A stretch of DNA of 64,000 nucleotides from Paracoccus marinaquae (GTDB taxonomy: Bacteria; Pseudomonadota; Alphaproteobacteria; Rhodobacterales; Rhodobacteraceae), in NCBI RefSeq assembly GCF_018860165.1, contig NZ_JAHKNG010000013.1:28165-92164 (forward strand), given 5' to 3'. The position numbers and the translations under genes are program-made. How positions within the stretch are numbered: the first letter of the stretch is position 1; every line of letters starts with the position of its first letter. The notes under the pieces were generated by a model. That model worked only from the letters and a program-made list of their open reading frames with translations. It made no database searches and was not told where the DNA came from. Positions 9,609 through 18,692 of the stretch are shown in pieces.

Positions 9609-10538
9609 ATGCCGATTGTTCGCATCACCCTTTATCGAACCGAGGTGATCCGCGGCAAGGTTCAGGCCGACTCGCAGACCGTGTCACTGGAGATCGACGA
9701 CAGCAACGACAACGGCCTGATCGAAGCCGACGAATGGCAGGCCTTCACCGGACTTCACAACTCGCGGGTTGCCGGCGAATCCTTCCCGGCGATGCTGTTT
9801 CACAGCACCAACGACACCGGCAGCAACCGCACCGGAATCCTCTATTCGCCCGTTTCCCACACGGCGGGTACGGATCTCACCAAGCTGTTGCGCGACCTCG
9901 ACCGCAAGCATTTCGCGCCTTCACTTGACGACCTGAACATCTGCTATCTGGCCGGCACCATGATCGCGACCCCGTCGGGCGAGGTTCCGGTCGAGGCCCT
10001 GCGGGCGGGTGATCTGGTCCTGACCCGCGACCATGGCGCGCAGGCGCTGGTCTGGACCAGTTCAAGCCATGTCACCCCCGCCGATCTGGACCTCGCACCC
10101 AACCGGCGCCCGGTGCGGATCGCGGCCGGGGCGCTTGGCCAGGGCCTGCCGCGTCGCGATGTCGATGTTTCGCCCCAGCACCGGATCCTGGTTCGCGACT
10201 CGGAAGGCGGCGAATACCTGATCTCGGCGCGGCACCTGATCATGTCCGGGCATCCCGGCGTGGCCCTGCGTCCGCTGGGGGGCGAGTTCGACCTTGTCCA
10301 TATCGCCTTCGCGGATCACGAGATCATCATGGCCGAAGGCGCCGCGATGGAGTCGTTTTTCACCGGGCCGCAGGCGGTTCGCGCACTGGCCCTGCCGCAG
10401 CGGATGGGGCTGATCCTCAGCTTTCCCGACCTGGCCCGCGGAGAGAACCCGATGCACCCCGCCCGGCCCTTCATAAAGCATCGCGACTATGCCCGGATGC
10501 GCGGCCAGCTTCCGGCCAGTGTGGACGGATCGGCCTGA
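9609..10538 (+). CDS. Hint-domain protein with N-terminal EF-hand-like loop
   Basis: A Hint (hedgehog/intein) module of the Hint_2 type common in Rhodobacteraceae begins at C112 (ICYLAGTMIATPSGEVPVEAL) and continues through LVLTRDHGAQ, VDVSPQHRILV and a MESFFTG block. The N-terminal part contains DSNDNGLIEADE at residues 31-42, which fits the 12-residue EF-hand loop (D1, N3, N5, G6, I8, E12). Relatives are often linked to secreted calcium-binding proteins and may self-process. There is no classical signal peptide, which would fit type I or no secretion. The start ATG 9609 has GGAG 8 nt upstream. The gene stands alone, with convergent neighbours. Substrate or target unknown. Confidence 0.8.
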   Translation: MPIVRITLYRTEVIRGKVQADSQTVSLEIDDSNDNGLIEADEWQAFTGLHNSRVAGESFPAMLFHSTNDTGSNRTGILYSPVSHTAGTDLTKLLRDLDRKHFAPSLDDLNICYLAGTMIATPSGEVPVEALRAGDLVLTRDHGAQALVWTSSSHVTPADLDLAPNRRPVRIAAGALGQGLPRRDVDVSPQHRILVRDSEGGEYLISARHLIMSGHPGVALRPLGGEFDLVHIAFADHEIIMAEGAAMESFFTGPQAVRALALPQRMGLILSFPDLARGENPMHPARPFIKHRDYARMRGQLPASVDGSA

Positions 10539-10613
10539 CCCGCCGGGCAGGTACTGCCGGCTGATGCGCGCCACGAAGCGTGGCAACGCTGCCGCCGTAG
10601 TGCCGCCACTGCC

Positions 10614-11045
10614 TCAGGTCTTCTCGTCCTCGGGATAGGCCGCCTTGCAGGCCTCGACCGCCTGCGCCGCCTTCCCGCTGAGCGCGGCCCTGCGCTCGGC
10701 AAGGAAATCGCGCTTGCGGGTTTCGGCGGCGGGATCGATCGGGATGCGATAGGGAACAATCTCGACCGTATCAACGAAACAGGGGTCGTAATAGACCACC
10801 ACATTGCCATCGCCGTCGGTATAGGCGCGGCGGCATTGCACCAGCCGGTCGCTTTCCACCGCGCGCTCGCCCCAGGCATAGCCCCGTGCCAGATTGCCCT
10901 CGACCTCGGCAAGCAGCCGGCTCACCGCGCGATACTCGCCCGTATTGTCGCGAATGCACCGTTGCTGCGGCGTGCCGCAGGCCGCCAGCACCAGCGGCAG
11001 GGCAAGCAGGACAAGGGCAGAGTTGCGGGACATGGCCAGTCTCAT
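10614..11045 (-). CDS. Small lipoprotein of unknown function
   Basis: The first about 23 residues form a lipoprotein signal with a lipobox LAAC just before the mature cysteine. The mature part is about 120 residues, holds several further cysteines (for example QQRC, QCRR, DPC, EACK) that could form disulfides in the periplasm, and is charged at the C-terminus. A second ATG at 11033 is an equally good start; neither has a clear ribosome-binding site. I do not recognise the family. The gene is divergent from hemF. Confidence 0.7.
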   Translation of the reverse strand: MRLAMSRNSALVLLALPLVLAACGTPQQRCIRDNTGEYRAVSRLLAEVEGNLARGYAWGERAVESDRLVQCRRAYTDGDGNVVVYYDPCFVDTVEIVPYRIPIDPAAETRKRDFLAERRAALSGKAAQAVEACKAAYPEDEKT

Positions 11046-11109
11046 TACAGCGGGTCAATGAATCCTAACGGCCCGGCACGAGGCTTGGCAAATCAAGATT
11101 GAGGTTCGC

Positions 11110-11964
11110 ATGGAAGATCAACGCCGTCGCGCCGCCCACTGGTTCCGCGAACTGCGCGACCGCATCACCGCCGCCTTCGAGGCGCTGGAGGATCGCGGCC
11201 CCGGCGACGGCCCGGCCGGTCGCTTCGAAATCACCCCGACGCAACGCGGCGAGGATGGGGGCGGCGGGCTGATGTCGGTCATGCGCGGCGGCCGGGTCTT
11301 CGAGAAGGTGGGTGTGAACTGGTCCGAGGTCCATGGCGTGCTGGCCCCGAAGGCGCAGGCGGCGATGGCGGCCCGCGGGGTGCCGGGCATGGACCTCGAT
11401 CCGCGCTTCTGGGCCTCGGGCATCAGCCTTGTGGCGCATATGCAGAACCCGCTTGCGCCCGCCGTGCACATGAACACGCGGATGTTCTGGACACCGGGCG
11501 CCTGGTGGTTCGGCGGCGGCGCCGACCTGAACCCCTGCATCGAATATCCCGAGGATACCGCGCATTTCCACGCCACGCTGCGCGCTGCCTGCGACCTGCA
11601 TGACAGCGGTGACTATGACCGCTTCAAGGCTTGGGCGGACGAGTATTTCTTCATCCCGCACCGGGGTCGCGCGCGCGGTGTCGGCGGCATCTTCTACGAC
11701 GACCTGAACAGCGGCGACTGGGAGGCCGATTTCGCCTTCACCCGCGCCGTGGGCGAGGCCTTCCTGCCCGCCTTCCTGCCCCTGGTCGAGGCGCGCATGG
11801 ATCTGCCCTTCACCGAGGCCGACCGCGAGACGCAACTGATCCATCGTGGGCTTTATGCCGAATACAACCTCGTCTACGACCGCGGCACGAAATTCGGCCT
11901 CGAGACCGGCCATAATGCCGAAGCCGTGCTGATGAGCCTGCCGCCACTGGCGAAATGGGTCTGA
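11110..11964 (+). CDS. hemF: Aerobic coproporphyrinogen III oxidase
   Basis: HemF oxidatively decarboxylates two propionates of coproporphyrinogen III to vinyl groups, using oxygen, in the heme pathway. Family blocks are clear: GGGGLMSVMRGGRVFEKVGVN, HMNTRMFW, WWFGGGADLNPC, GVGGIFYDDLNSGDWE and LYAEYNLVYDRGTKFGL. Length 284 aa, normal. It is a cytosolic homodimer in known cases. The oxygen-dependent form suggests aerobic growth; an anaerobic HemN would be needed for denitrifying life and is not in the window. Confidence 0.95.
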   Translation: MEDQRRRAAHWFRELRDRITAAFEALEDRGPGDGPAGRFEITPTQRGEDGGGGLMSVMRGGRVFEKVGVNWSEVHGVLAPKAQAAMAARGVPGMDLDPRFWASGISLVAHMQNPLAPAVHMNTRMFWTPGAWWFGGGADLNPCIEYPEDTAHFHATLRAACDLHDSGDYDRFKAWADEYFFIPHRGRARGVGGIFYDDLNSGDWEADFAFTRAVGEAFLPAFLPLVEARMDLPFTEADRETQLIHRGLYAEYNLVYDRGTKFGLETGHNAEAVLMSLPPLAKWV

Positions 11965-12013
11965 CCGACGCGCGGCGGTCGCGAAGAAGGCGCCGTTCTG
12001 TCCGGTGGTTTGG

Positions 12014-12042
12014 TTGAATCGGCCCTTCACCCTGTCTAAGTG
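12014..12042 (+). promoter_or_regulatory. Candidate promoter for hslU
   Basis: TTGAAT is followed by 17 nt and TAAGTG, ending 26 nt before the hslU ATG. The TTGAA core resembles heat-shock sigma-32 promoters as well as the housekeeping type, which would suit an HslU chaperone. Weak match at -10. Confidence 0.35.
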
Positions 12043-12068
12043 ATGCGCAAGAGAGACAGGAGCCTGTG

Positions 12069-13376
12069 ATGACCGACCTGACACCGCGTGAAATCGTGTC
12101 CGAACTGGACCGCTTCATCATCGGGCAGAAAGACGCCAAGCGCGCCGTCGCCGTGGCCCTGCGCAATCGCTGGCGCAGGAAGCAACTGGCCGACGATCTG
12201 CGCGACGAGGTCTATCCCAAGAACATCCTGATGATCGGGCCGACCGGGGTGGGCAAGACCGAGATCAGCCGCCGGCTGGCGAAACTGGCCAACGCGCCCT
12301 TCATCAAGGTCGAGGCGACCAAGTTCACCGAGGTCGGCTATGTCGGCCGCGATGTGGAACAGATCATCCGCGACCTGACCGACGCCGCCATGATCGACAC
12401 GCGCGAGCGGATGCGCGAAGAGGTCAAGGCGCGGGCGCATCAGTCGGCCGAGGACCGGGTGATCGAGGCCCTGGCCGGAGAGGGTGCGCGTGACGGCACC
12501 CGCACCATGTTCCGCGACAAGCTCAAGCGGGGCGAGCTGGACGACACCCTGATCGAGCTGGAACTGCAGGATCATTCCAATCCTCTGGGGATGCTGGAAT
12601 TGCCCGGCATGTCCGGCGGGCAGGCCGGCGGCATGATGGATCTGTCGGGGCTGATGAAGGCCTTTGGCGGTCGCCGGACGCGGCGCAAGGTGACGGTGGC
12701 GGAAAGCTATGAACTGCTGATCGCCGAGGAAGCCGACAAGCTGCTGGACGATGACGCCGTGAAGGCAGCCGCGCTGGAGGCGGTGCAGGAAAACGGCATC
12801 GTCTTCATCGACGAGATCGACAAGGTCGCTGCCCGTCAGGAGGTGCGCGGCGGCGATGTCAGCCGCGAGGGCGTGCAGCGCGATCTGCTGCCGCTGATCG
12901 AAGGCACCACGGTCGGGACCAAATACGGCCCGGTGAAGACCGATCACATCCTGTTCATCGCCTCGGGCGCCTTCCATGTCGCCAAGCCCTCGGACCTTCT
13001 GCCCGAACTTCAGGGCCGGCTGCCGATCCGGGTAGAACTGCGGGCGCTGACCGAAGAGGATTTCATCCGCATCCTGACCGAAACCGACAACGCGCTGACC
13101 CGGCAATATACCGCCCTGATGGCGACCGAGGGCGTGACCGTCGGCTTTACCGAGGATGGCATCGCGGCGCTGGCCCGGATCGCGGCCGAGGTGAACGCCG
13201 CGATCGAGAATATCGGCGCGCGCAGGCTCTATACCGTCATCGAGCGGGTGTTCGAGGATCTGTCCTTCACCGCCCCCGACAAGGACGGCGAAACGGTCAG
13301 CGTCGATGCGGCCTTCGTGGACCGGCATCTGGGCGATCTGGCGCGTTCGACCGACCTGTCGCGCTACGTTCTGTAA
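12069..13376 (+). CDS. hslU: ATP-dependent protease ATPase subunit HslU
   Basis: HslU is the AAA+ unfoldase that feeds substrates to the HslV peptidase. Walker A is GPTGVGKT at residues 57-64, Walker B is IVFIDEID, and the I-domain lies between them. The sensor and C-terminal parts follow, and the last residues (SRYVL) match the tail that docks into HslV. Length 435 aa. The ATG at 12069 is chosen over the adjacent GTG because AGGAG lies 6 nt upstream. No hslV gene adjoins it, so the peptidase must be encoded elsewhere. Confidence 0.96.
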   Translation: MTDLTPREIVSELDRFIIGQKDAKRAVAVALRNRWRRKQLADDLRDEVYPKNILMIGPTGVGKTEISRRLAKLANAPFIKVEATKFTEVGYVGRDVEQIIRDLTDAAMIDTRERMREEVKARAHQSAEDRVIEALAGEGARDGTRTMFRDKLKRGELDDTLIELELQDHSNPLGMLELPGMSGGQAGGMMDLSGLMKAFGGRRTRRKVTVAESYELLIAEEADKLLDDDAVKAAALEAVQENGIVFIDEIDKVAARQEVRGGDVSREGVQRDLLPLIEGTTVGTKYGPVKTDHILFIASGAFHVAKPSDLLPELQGRLPIRVELRALTEEDFIRILTETDNALTRQYTALMATEGVTVGFTEDGIAALARIAAEVNAAIENIGARRLYTVIERVFEDLSFTAPDKDGETVSVDAAFVDRHLGDLARSTDLSRYVL

Positions 13377-13424
13377 GGCGCCGGGCGGCGTCGCCTATCC
13401 GGGGCGTGACGCGGGAGGTCAGGC

Positions 13425-13817
13425 ATGAATACGCCTTGCAGGGGAAGTCTGTCGGTCAGGATCGCAGCCGGCGCTGCCGTGCTGTTCGGCGCAATGACCC
13501 TTCTGTCGGGCGGGCAGGTGCTGTTCGGCGGCGGCGCGGCGCAAGCCGCGGCCGGAAACTTCGTGCCCTTCGTGCTGTGGTTCAACTTCCTGTCGGGCTT
13601 TGCCTATATCCTCGCGGGTATCGGGATGGTTCTGGATCGATCATGGGCCCCTTGGCTGGCCATCGCGCTGGCATCCGCGATCGCCGCCGTCTTTGCGTTG
13701 TTCGGCCTGCATGTCCTTGGGGGCGGGGCCTTCGAGTTCCGCACGGTGGCGGCCATGACGCTCCGCCTGGCGGTCTGGGTGGCCATCGCGATGATCGCCA
13801 GACGCAGCATCCGCTGA
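13425..13817 (+). CDS. Small integral membrane protein, 130 aa
   Basis: Four hydrophobic segments are visible (about residues 10-35, 48-68, 74-98 and 107-125), so this is a small inner-membrane protein. A GGGAGG ribosome-binding site lies 8-9 nt before the ATG. I do not recognise a characterised family. It follows hslU by 48 nt on the same strand but shares no obvious role with it. Confidence 0.7.
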   Translation: MNTPCRGSLSVRIAAGAAVLFGAMTLLSGGQVLFGGGAAQAAAGNFVPFVLWFNFLSGFAYILAGIGMVLDRSWAPWLAIALASAIAAVFALFGLHVLGGGAFEFRTVAAMTLRLAVWVAIAMIARRSIR

Positions 13818-13878
13818 CGGTTCCCCGCCACCGGCCCGGAGCCTCCTGCCCCGGCGCCGGAAGAAGGTGATCGCGCAG

Positions 13879-15609
13879 CTATTCCAGCGAGTCCAGATTG
13901 CTCATCCGGGCCATCATCTCGGTGAACATCTGCAGGTCAAACTGGAAGGCGTCGAGGCGTTTGAACTCGCCCCGCGTATGGCCCAGATACTTGTCGCCCG
14001 GCATGTTCGGCCCGAAATTGACCGCGTTGGGCAGCAGCTTCGCGGTGGTGCTGCCGGCGGTCGATGTCGGCTCGGAGGGCAGGCCGGTCGTTTCGCCGAA
14101 GATCTCCAGCAACAGCGACAGCCACGCGCCTTCGGGGTCGCGATACATCCAGTTGCGCAGGCTGACCTCGATCTCGGCGGGCGAGCCGCTGCTGCCCTTC
14201 CACGCCTCCAGTGCGGTCTGGATATCGGCCTGCACCGCCTCGAAATCCTTGTCGGCATGGCGCGGCGCACGCAGGTTGACGGCCATGGTCAGGACGCCGT
14301 CAGCCTCGTTGAAATAGGTCGGCGAGACGGTCAGAGGCCCCATGAAATCATCGGCGTAGCCGACCCCCAGTCCTCCGGCCAGATAGTCGAGGCCGTAAGC
14401 GCCGTCGATATACCGGATCGCCTGAAGGTAATGGTTGTCGGCGGGCTCAAGGCCGCTTTGCAGCAGAAAGGCCGCCAGGCGTGGCACCGGGTTGACGCCG
14501 GTTTCGGGTTGCGAGGCATGGGCCGAGACCCCGGTGACGGTCAGTGTCACCAGACCGTCGCCGGCTTCGGCACCGATGCTGAAATCGCCGCCATTCGCCG
14601 CGATGAAGGCGGGCGCGGCGTCGTTTAGCTGCCTGGCCACCCCTGCCGCGTCGTCGGCGCTGATCTCGGCGATGGCGGTTTCGGGGATCTGGTTTGCCGC
14701 CGCAGATCCCGTGAGGCCGGTGATCACCAGCGCGCCGAACGCCTCGACCACCGGGAACCGCGCCGAGATCGTGCCCGGCCCCTTCTCGGCGGTGACCGCC
14801 GGATAGCGGCTGTCCAGCACGATGTTGTAGTCGGGCGCGGGTTGCTGTTCGAGATAATATTCCATCGCCGAGCCGCCGATTTCCTCGGTCGTCTCGATCA
14901 TCAGGCGGATGTCGCGGCCCAAGGGCAGCCCGCTGTCCCGGATCGCCTTCATCGCGTAAAGGCCGGTGGCGATCGAACCCTTGTCGTCAAGCGTGCCGCG
15001 CCCGTAGATGCGATTGCCCTCGACGGTCATCTGGAAGGGGTCGATGGTGGCCCCGCCCTCGGTCTGCCATTCACGGCTGAGGACGGGGACCACATCGGAA
15101 TGGGTCAGGATGCCGAACACGTCCTCCGAGGGGCCGTCCAAAGTGACCTCGAAGATGCGGCCATCGACATTGCGGAGATTCAGGCCGAAGGCCGCGGCGG
15201 TGGCGCCGATCTTCTCACCCATGGCGATGAAGGCCGGGTTCTCGTGCTGCTCGGGGTAGTCCGCGCTCTGATGGCTTTCGATGGCGACAAGTTCCGCCAG
15301 AAGTTGCAGGGCATCATCCTCATTGACCACGCGGTTATAGACGCCCAGCATCCGGGCCAGCAGTTTCAACTGATCGGGCCCGTGGGTGCCGGCCTCGACC
15401 GCTGTCCGGGCCTCGGCGACGCCGGCCACCCCCTGTTCCTGAACCGCGTCCAGAAACGCGTCGAAACTGTCGAACTCGGCCCCGGAATACCGGGCGACCA
15501 GCGCGGCCAGATCGGCGGCGGCGGGGCTCTCCTGCGCCATGGCCGGCAATGAGAGACCACAGACGAGCAGTGGCGTCGCACAGAGGGCTGTGAGATTGCG
15601 GGTCATCAT
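13879..15609 (-). CDS. Exported M20-family dipeptidase
   Basis: A signal peptide (cut near AMA-QES, residue 25-26) precedes an M20 zinc-peptidase domain. The metal and catalytic residues are visible: H170 and D172 in THSDVV, D208-D209 in GTLDDKG, and the E242-E243 pair in TTEEIGG. This pattern matches the PepV/dipeptidase branch of M20. The 576-residue length is longer than the usual roughly 470, because about 80 extra residues lie between the signal peptide and the peptidase fold. AGGAGGAG before ATG 15609 fixes the start. It probably trims peptides in the periplasm. A TTGTACAA palindrome lies 59 nt upstream. Confidence 0.88.
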   Translation of the reverse strand: MMTRNLTALCATPLLVCGLSLPAMAQESPAAADLAALVARYSGAEFDSFDAFLDAVQEQGVAGVAEARTAVEAGTHGPDQLKLLARMLGVYNRVVNEDDALQLLAELVAIESHQSADYPEQHENPAFIAMGEKIGATAAAFGLNLRNVDGRIFEVTLDGPSEDVFGILTHSDVVPVLSREWQTEGGATIDPFQMTVEGNRIYGRGTLDDKGSIATGLYAMKAIRDSGLPLGRDIRLMIETTEEIGGSAMEYYLEQQPAPDYNIVLDSRYPAVTAEKGPGTISARFPVVEAFGALVITGLTGSAAANQIPETAIAEISADDAAGVARQLNDAAPAFIAANGGDFSIGAEAGDGLVTLTVTGVSAHASQPETGVNPVPRLAAFLLQSGLEPADNHYLQAIRYIDGAYGLDYLAGGLGVGYADDFMGPLTVSPTYFNEADGVLTMAVNLRAPRHADKDFEAVQADIQTALEAWKGSSGSPAEIEVSLRNWMYRDPEGAWLSLLLEIFGETTGLPSEPTSTAGSTTAKLLPNAVNFGPNMPGDKYLGHTRGEFKRLDAFQFDLQMFTEMMARMSNLDSLE

Positions 15610-15667
15610 ATACTCCTCCTGAACACGTATTTCGGGGGGTCGTCCGGTTTCCCCCTGGTCATTATGG

Positions 15668-15675
15668 TTGTACAA
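15668..15675. promoter_or_regulatory. TTGTACAA palindrome upstream of the M20 peptidase gene
   Basis: This perfect 8-bp palindrome lies 59 nt upstream of the peptidase start, in its promoter region. Operators of GntR/FadR-type regulators often contain TTGT...ACAA. No such regulator gene is adjacent, so the assignment is a guess. Confidence 0.25.
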
Positions 15676-15772
15676 TTTGCCATGCCGGACAAGAACGTTC
15701 CGGCTTTCGTGACGGCGTGATCCGGGCACAGGCGGGGTTTGGCTTGCGAAAGGGCGGCGGGACCGGGGAAGG

Positions 15773-16987
15773 TCAGCGCCTGCCGCCGGCCAGCAACGCG
15801 GCCTCGGGCATCCGGCGCAGGCGCAGCATGGCCCAAGCGCCCACCGCCGGGCCGGGCAACAGGGCGAGGAAGGTCCATTGCCAGCCGCCCAGCAGCCCGG
15901 CGATCTGCGGCATCAGCCAGATCGCCAGAACGGTCAGCGCAAAGCCGATGCTGACCTGCAGGGTCAGGGCGGTGCCGATCAGGCGCTGGTCGGCAAGTTC
16001 GGTCACCGAGGCCGAGAACTGTGCGCTGTCACCGATGATCGAGACGCCCCAGATCACCGCGATCAGCGCCAGAAGCCATTCCGGCCCGTCGAAGGCAAAG
16101 CCGATCAGCGCGGCGCAGGCCCCCGACACCGCCATCATCCCCGCCGTTGTCAGGCAGCGGCCGATCCGGTCGCTGAGCAGGCCACCGCCGATGCAGCCGG
16201 CAACACCCGATCCGACCGCGACGAAGGCGAACATCGAGGGCGAGCCGAAGGGCATCACCCCGCCCTGCCCGGCCGCCGTGGCGAAGGCCAGAAACCAGGC
16301 CCACATCGCGTAAAGTTCCCACATATGGCCGAAATAGCCGATATTGGCCAGCAGCACCGGGCGGTTGCGCAGCACCGCCAGCGCCTGCCGCGGATCGAAG
16401 GTGGCGCGGCCAAATGCGTGCGGGCCCTCGCGCACCAGCAGGCCGAAGATCAGCGCCGAGGTCAGCGTCGCCAGCGTCGAGGCGATCACCACCACCCGCC
16501 AGTCAAGCCCGCCGCCAAGCGCGCGGAACAGATGCGGCATCGAGGACCCCAGCGTCAGCCCACCCACCAGCAGGCCCAGGGCGAAGCCGCGCCCGCGCAC
16601 GAACCAGGTCGCCATCAGTTTCATCGCCGGCGGGTAAAGCCCGGCCAGCGCCGCACCGGTGACGAAGCGCGCGGCAATGGCGCCGGCGAATCCCGGCTCA
16701 AGCAGCAGGGCGGCATTGGCCAGCGCGGTCAGCAGCGCCGACCCAGCGATCAGTCGGGTCAGGCGCATGATGTCGGGCAGGTTCACCAGCGAGGCGGCCA
16801 GCGCCCCCAGCACAAAGCCGATCTGCACGGCATTGGTCAGCCAGCCCGCCTGCGCGGGCGTCAGCCCCCAGTCGCGGATCAGTTCGGGCAGGATCGCGGT
16901 GGCCGAGAACCAGCAGGTCATGGCCCCGATCACGCCGGCACCGATCAGCGCCAGCGCGACCCAGCGCCCCTCGGCCGGCGTGCTCAG
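15773..16987 (-). CDS. Major facilitator superfamily transporter
   Basis: About twelve hydrophobic segments in two halves and the RGRGFALGLLVGGLTLGSSMPHLFRAL block after helix 3-4 mark an MFS transporter. Substrate unknown. The first membrane helix (WVALALIGAGVIGAMTCW) begins upstream of the GTG at 16933. The only plausible in-frame start giving a whole helix is CTG 16987, which overlaps the NYN stop as CTGA and has AGGA 8 nt upstream. With it the protein has 404 residues, normal for the family. It is the distal gene of a two-gene unit with the NYN protein. Confidence 0.8.
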   Translation of the reverse strand: MSTPAEGRWVALALIGAGVIGAMTCWFSATAILPELIRDWGLTPAQAGWLTNAVQIGFVLGALAASLVNLPDIMRLTRLIAGSALLTALANAALLLEPGFAGAIAARFVTGAALAGLYPPAMKLMATWFVRGRGFALGLLVGGLTLGSSMPHLFRALGGGLDWRVVVIASTLATLTSALIFGLLVREGPHAFGRATFDPRQALAVLRNRPVLLANIGYFGHMWELYAMWAWFLAFATAAGQGGVMPFGSPSMFAFVAVGSGVAGCIGGGLLSDRIGRCLTTAGMMAVSGACAALIGFAFDGPEWLLALIAVIWGVSIIGDSAQFSASVTELADQRLIGTALTLQVSIGFALTVLAIWLMPQIAGLLGGWQWTFLALLPGPAVGAWAMLRLRRMPEAALLAGGRR

Positions 16988-17532
16988 GTCTCGTCCTGCG
17001 GCTCGCGCGGGGGGCGGCCGATGATATCGCGCAGGGCATCAAGCTCGATGAAATTGTCGGCCTGGCGACGCAGGTCATCGGCGATCATCGGCGGCTGCGA
17101 ACGGATGGTCGAGACCACCGAGACGCGCACGCCCTGACGTTGCAGCGCCTCGACCAGCGGCCGGAAATCGCCATCGCCCGAGAACAGCACCGCATGGTCC
17201 AGCCGCGGCGCCAGTTCCAGCGCGTTGACAGCCAGTTCGATATCCATGTTGCCCTTGACCTTCCGCCGGCCCATCGAGTCGGTATATTCCTTGGCCGGCT
17301 TGGTCACCACGCAATAGCCGTTGTAGTGCAGCCAGTCGACAAGCGGGCGGATCGGAGAATACTCCTCGCCATCCATCAGCGCGGTGTAGTAATAGGCGCG
17401 CACAAGCTTGCCCCGGCGGTCGAATTCCTGGCGCAGCAGCTTGTAATCGACGTCGAACCCCAACGACTTGGCCGCAGCGTAAAGATTGGCGCCGTCAATG
17501 AACATCGCCAATCGGTCGTCCTTGTAAAACAT
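16984..17532 (-). CDS. NYN-domain (LabA/DUF88-like) putative ribonuclease
   Basis: A NYN fold of the PIN-like nuclease group is recognised by MFIDGANLYAAAK (D13 early acidic residue), GNMDIELAVNAL and LFSGDGDFRPLVEAL (acidic cluster near residue 120). These acidic residues usually bind Mg in RNA-cleaving relatives. ATG 17532 is chosen because AAGG lies 8 nt before it; a TTG 15 nt upstream is unlikely. Length 182 aa. It is divergent from folK and translationally coupled to the MFS gene downstream. RNA target unknown. Confidence 0.85.
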   Translation of the reverse strand: MFYKDDRLAMFIDGANLYAAAKSLGFDVDYKLLRQEFDRRGKLVRAYYYTALMDGEEYSPIRPLVDWLHYNGYCVVTKPAKEYTDSMGRRKVKGNMDIELAVNALELAPRLDHAVLFSGDGDFRPLVEALQRQGVRVSVVSTIRSQPPMIADDLRRQADNFIELDALRDIIGRPPREPQDET

Positions 17533-17638
17533 TTGTGTTGCCTTCAATCAGACTTAAGTGGTGATCGTCCGGGCCAGGACCCTGGTGCGGGGTCGGACGG
17601 CAAGCCCGGTTTCGGTTAGCAAATACGGTCAGGGGGTC

Positions 17639-18238
17639 ATGCCTCAGTTGTCTTTCGGTCTTGTCAGTCTTGGCGCGAACCTGCCCTCAGCCGACCGCCA
17701 CGCGAGTGAGACGTTGCGATCAGCGTGGGGCATTCTGCACGGCGCCCCGGATATTTCAATAACCGCGATAAGCAGGATATGGCGAACGCCGGCCTTTCCG
17801 CCCGGATCGGGACCCGACTTCGCCAATGCCGCCGCCCGGATCGCCACCACGCTGACCGCCGGGGCATTGCTGGAGCGGCTGCATGCGATCGAGGCGGAAT
17901 TCGGGCGCGACCGCAGCACCGGACGGTGGTCGGTACGCGTTCTGGATCTGGACCTGATCGCGCTGGATGATCTGGTGCTGCCCGATGCCGCCACCCTGCG
18001 CCGCTGGATCGACCTGCCCCCCGGGCAGCAGCGGAACGAGGCGCCCGGACAGTTGATCCTGCCGCATCCGCGCCTGCAGGACCGGGGCTTCGTGCTGGGG
18101 CCGCTGGCCGAGATCGCGCCCGGCTGGCGCCATCCGCTGATCGGGCAAAGCGTGGCAGAGATGCTGGATCGCCTGGGCCCCGCGGGATTGGCCGGAATGC
18201 GGCCACGGTCCGGGGATGACGGGCCCGGTTTTCCTTGA
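17639..18238 (+). CDS. folK: 2-amino-4-hydroxy-6-hydroxymethyldihydropteridine diphosphokinase
   Basis: HPPK transfers pyrophosphate from ATP to hydroxymethyl-dihydropterin in folate synthesis. The family features SLGANLP near the N-terminus, the GRWSVRVLDLDLI signature, and a C-terminal LILPHPRLQDRGFVLGPLAEI are all visible. Length 199 aa. The start ATG 17639 has AGGGGG immediately upstream. The gene lies immediately upstream of rpoZ, and the likely rpoZ promoter overlaps its stop codon. Confidence 0.93.
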   Translation: MPQLSFGLVSLGANLPSADRHASETLRSAWGILHGAPDISITAISRIWRTPAFPPGSGPDFANAAARIATTLTAGALLERLHAIEAEFGRDRSTGRWSVRVLDLDLIALDDLVLPDAATLRRWIDLPPGQQRNEAPGQLILPHPRLQDRGFVLGPLAEIAPGWRHPLIGQSVAEMLDRLGPAGLAGMRPRSGDDGPGFP

Positions 18239-18264
18239 CATTCGGCGCAAGGACCATCAGTTAT
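18235..18264 (+). promoter_or_regulatory. Candidate promoter for rpoZ-rel
   Basis: A perfect TTGACA at 18235-18240 overlaps the folK stop codon. An 18-nt spacer leads to AGTTAT as a weak -10. It ends 45 nt before the rpoZ start. Confidence 0.45.
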
Positions 18265-18308
18265 CCGTCTCCGCCCGGATATCCGATTCGAAATTGCACA
18301 GGTGAGAC

Positions 18309-18662
18309 ATGGCCCGCGTAACGGTTGAAGACTGCGTCGACAAGGTTCCCAACCGCTTTGATCTGGTGATGCTGGCCTCGCATCGCGCCCGCGAGATCGC
18401 CACCGGCAGCGCGCCCACCGTGGACCGCGACAACGACAAGAATCCGGTCGTCGCCCTGCGCGAGATCGCCGAGGAAACCCAGCCGGTCGACGACCTGCGC
18501 GAGCGGATGATCGAATCGAGCCAGACCCAGATCGAGGTCGACGAGCCGGAAGAGGACGCGCTTGCGCTGATGCTGGGGGCCGAGACGGACCGGCCCAAGC
18601 CCGTCGACGAAGAATCGGAAGAGCGGATGCTGCGCATGATGCTGGAAGCCAGCCAGCGGTAA
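18309..18662 (+). CDS. rpoZ: RNA polymerase omega subunit
   Basis: The N-terminal [30 protein letters not shown] is the hallmark of RpoZ, which helps assemble RNA polymerase and forms part of a ppGpp-binding site. The protein has 117 residues with an acidic C-terminal half, as in Rhodobacteraceae. It is followed 30 nt later by rel, the ppGpp synthetase/hydrolase, a conserved pairing. Confidence 0.96.
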   Translation: MARVTVEDCVDKVPNRFDLVMLASHRAREIATGSAPTVDRDNDKNPVVALREIAEETQPVDDLRERMIESSQTQIEVDEPEEDALALMLGAETDRPKPVDEESEERMLRMMLEASQR

Positions 18663-18692
18663 GACGTGGATGACCGGGGTCTTCGACTGGAC

